13,721 nucleotides of DNA. Origin: an uncultured Erysipelotrichaceae bacterium (lineage in GTDB: Bacteria > Bacillota_I > Bacilli_A > Erysipelotrichales > Erysipelotrichaceae). Positions within the stretch are counted from its first letter, which is position 1; each line of letters opens with the position of its first letter. Below, piece by piece: positions 12,800 to 13,721 of the stretch. Below the pieces are notes generated by a model. The model was given only the letters and a program-made list of their open reading frames with translations. It was not told the origin of the DNA and searched no databases. Location of the stretch: contig CALCFG010000106.1 of assembly GCA_937900565.1 (NCBI GenBank), positions 1-13,721 of the forward strand, given 5' to 3'. The translations under genes were made by a program, and so were the position numbers.

Positions 12800-13636
12800 A
12801 TGAAAAATAAACTAAAACACATTTCACTTGGCACTGTTTTGCTTTATTTATTGTTAAGTATAGGTGCAATTATCATGGTATTTCCATTTTATTGGATGAT
12901 TACGGGTGCATTTAAAACAAGTGTTGAAATTCAACAATTCCCACCTCTTTGGTGGCCAAATACATTCGCATTCGATAACTTTAAAAAAGCATTGGAAATG
13001 GCACCTTTTGTTCGTTACTTTTTTAACTCTTTACTAGCGATGTTAGGTAGTGTTACTATTTGTGCGTTTACCACAATATTAGCAAGCTTTGCTTTTTCGA
13101 AGTTACAGTTTAAAGGATCTCATATTATCTTTGGGTTATTACTTGGATTAATGATGGTTCCATTTGAAATGATTGTTATTACCAATTACAGTACTATTAT
13201 TGATTTAAAGATATACGATACATTATTGGCATTGATCGTTCCATTTACTTCATCCATCTTTTATATGTATATTTTAAAAGGATTCTTTGATACTGTCCCA
13301 TTAAGCTTATACCAAGCAGCAAAAATTGATGGCTGCAGTGATTGGAAATATTTGTGGCGTATTTTAGTGCCATTAGCGAAGCCAAGTTTAGTTACAATCA
13401 TTTTATTAAATGCAATCGCTAGTTGGAATTCATTTTTATGGCCAATGTTGGCGGTATCTGATCGTAAACTACGTACATTACCATTTGGACTCTATGCATT
13501 TGTTAGTGAAGGTGGTGCAAAAGTTGAATTGATGATGGCGGCCAGTACGCTTATTGTGCTTCCGATGATTATTTTGTTCTTATTTGCTCGTAAGCAAATT
13601 GTTAATGGTGTTTCTCGGGGTGGACTTAAAGGCTAA
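12800..13636 (+). CDS. ABC transporter permease, UgpE-type
   Basis: This is a 278-residue inner-membrane permease of the MalG/UgpE type and second half of the channel. Six helices are expected: about 12-35, 75-99, 108-129, 139-160, 195-218 and 245-265. The EAA-type loop YQAAKIDGCSDWKYLWRI (171-188) and LVPLAKPS (189-196) match the class. The external segment PPLWWPNTFAFDNFKKAL (48-65) is also typical after helix 1. The ATG is 3 nt after the previous stop; its ribosome site (GAAGG at about 12786-12790) is modest, so coupling is likely. It is the last gene of the operon and runs straight into the terminator, whose stem includes the stop codon's final bases. Confidence 0.93.
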   Translation: MKNKLKHISLGTVLLYLLLSIGAIIMVFPFYWMITGAFKTSVEIQQFPPLWWPNTFAFDNFKKALEMAPFVRYFFNSLLAMLGSVTICAFTTILASFAFSKLQFKGSHIIFGLLLGLMMVPFEMIVITNYSTIIDLKIYDTLLALIVPFTSSIFYMYILKGFFDTVPLSLYQAAKIDGCSDWKYLWRILVPLAKPSLVTIILLNAIASWNSFLWPMLAVSDRKLRTLPFGLYAFVSEGGAKVELMMAASTLIVLPMIILFLFARKQIVNGVSRGGLKG

Positions 13637-13673
13637 AAAAGCGAATTTTCTAAGCTGGAAAATTCGCTTTTTT
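13635..13673 (+). terminator. Strong intrinsic terminator of the ABC operon
   Basis: AAAAAAGCGAATTTTC (13635-13650) and GAAAATTCGCTTTTTT (13658-13673) form a perfect 16-bp stem with a 7-nt loop. The 5' arm starts within the TAA stop of the last permease gene. The A/T tracts make it able to act on both strands. Confidence 0.92.
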
Positions 13674-13691
13674 GATTAATGACTTGAGTCG

Positions 13692-13716
13692 GTTGAACTG
13701 GCGTAGCCTGTTCAAC
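13692..13716. repeat. Inverted repeat at the window edge
   Basis: GTTGAAC-T-GGC (13692-13702) and GCC-T-GTTCAAC (13706-13716) form a near-perfect stem around a 3-nt loop, with one T-T mismatch. No T-run follows on either strand within view, so it is not a plain terminator. It may be an operator or leader structure for a gene beyond the window; nothing else is seen after 13673. Confidence 0.5.
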
Positions 13717-13721
13717 AAAAA

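Noticed and set aside
9507..13709. Shared CGTAGCCT in the intercistronic hairpin (9507-9514) and in the edge stem-loop (13702-13709) as a dispersed repeat.
   Set aside because: Only 8 bases are shared and they lie in different structural positions, so chance is enough to explain it.

Overview
The window is AT-rich bacterial DNA with densely packed genes, Shine-Dalgarno starts of the AAGGAG type, TAA-biased stops and many intrinsic terminators. TGA is used as a stop and Trp is TGG, so the genetic code is standard. The gene mix (long PPi-dependent phosphofructokinase, DegV, Cof-type HAD phosphatase, a DUF2871 membrane protein, a monoderm lipoprotein-type solute-binding protein) suggests a low-GC anaerobic member of Bacillota. 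An Erysipelotrichales-like or clostridial host is plausible, but this is inferred from gene content and not shown by a marker gene. No tRNA, rRNA, CRISPR array, transposase or phage gene was seen.

Layout. (1) 1-952: the frameshifted C-terminal end of a GH1 6-phospho-beta-glucosidase-like gene runs directly into a HAD phosphatase. (2) 1040-2070, minus strand: a GNAT acetyltransferase and an ABM-fold monooxygenase in a tight pair, followed by an untranslated tail with a possible gene remnant; a bidirectional terminator at 979-1016 separates them from the HAD gene. (3) 2131-3484: a MarR regulator overlapping a DegV lipid-binding gene, behind a promoter covered by two similar palindromes. (4) 3567-4436: an acetamidase/formamidase, convergent with (5) a PPi-dependent phosphofructokinase on the minus strand (4490-6148); the two share a perfect 15-bp bidirectional terminator. 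(6) 6240-8050: a TetR regulator followed by a seven-helix membrane protein and a DUF2871 membrane protein. One 22-bp operator-like sequence occurs twice, in opposite orientations, once at the tetR promoter and once before the membrane gene pair. (7) 8100-13673: a five-gene ABC import operon of the UgpB-type family, in the order binding lipoprotein, cytoplasmic NPP-like phosphodiesterase, ATPase, permease, permease. It starts from an extended -10 promoter with a Pho-box-like set of 11-bp-phased repeats upstream and ends at a strong terminator.

How the genes work together. The last operon reads as a phosphodiester-scavenging unit: a phosphorylated glycerol-type compound would be captured outside, imported by the ABC complex and cleaved in the cytoplasm by the phosphodiesterase. 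The candidate Pho box fits control by phosphate starvation. The TetR/7-TM/DUF2871 unit is the least explained part of the window. Its two inverted operators argue that it is one regulated system of unknown function.
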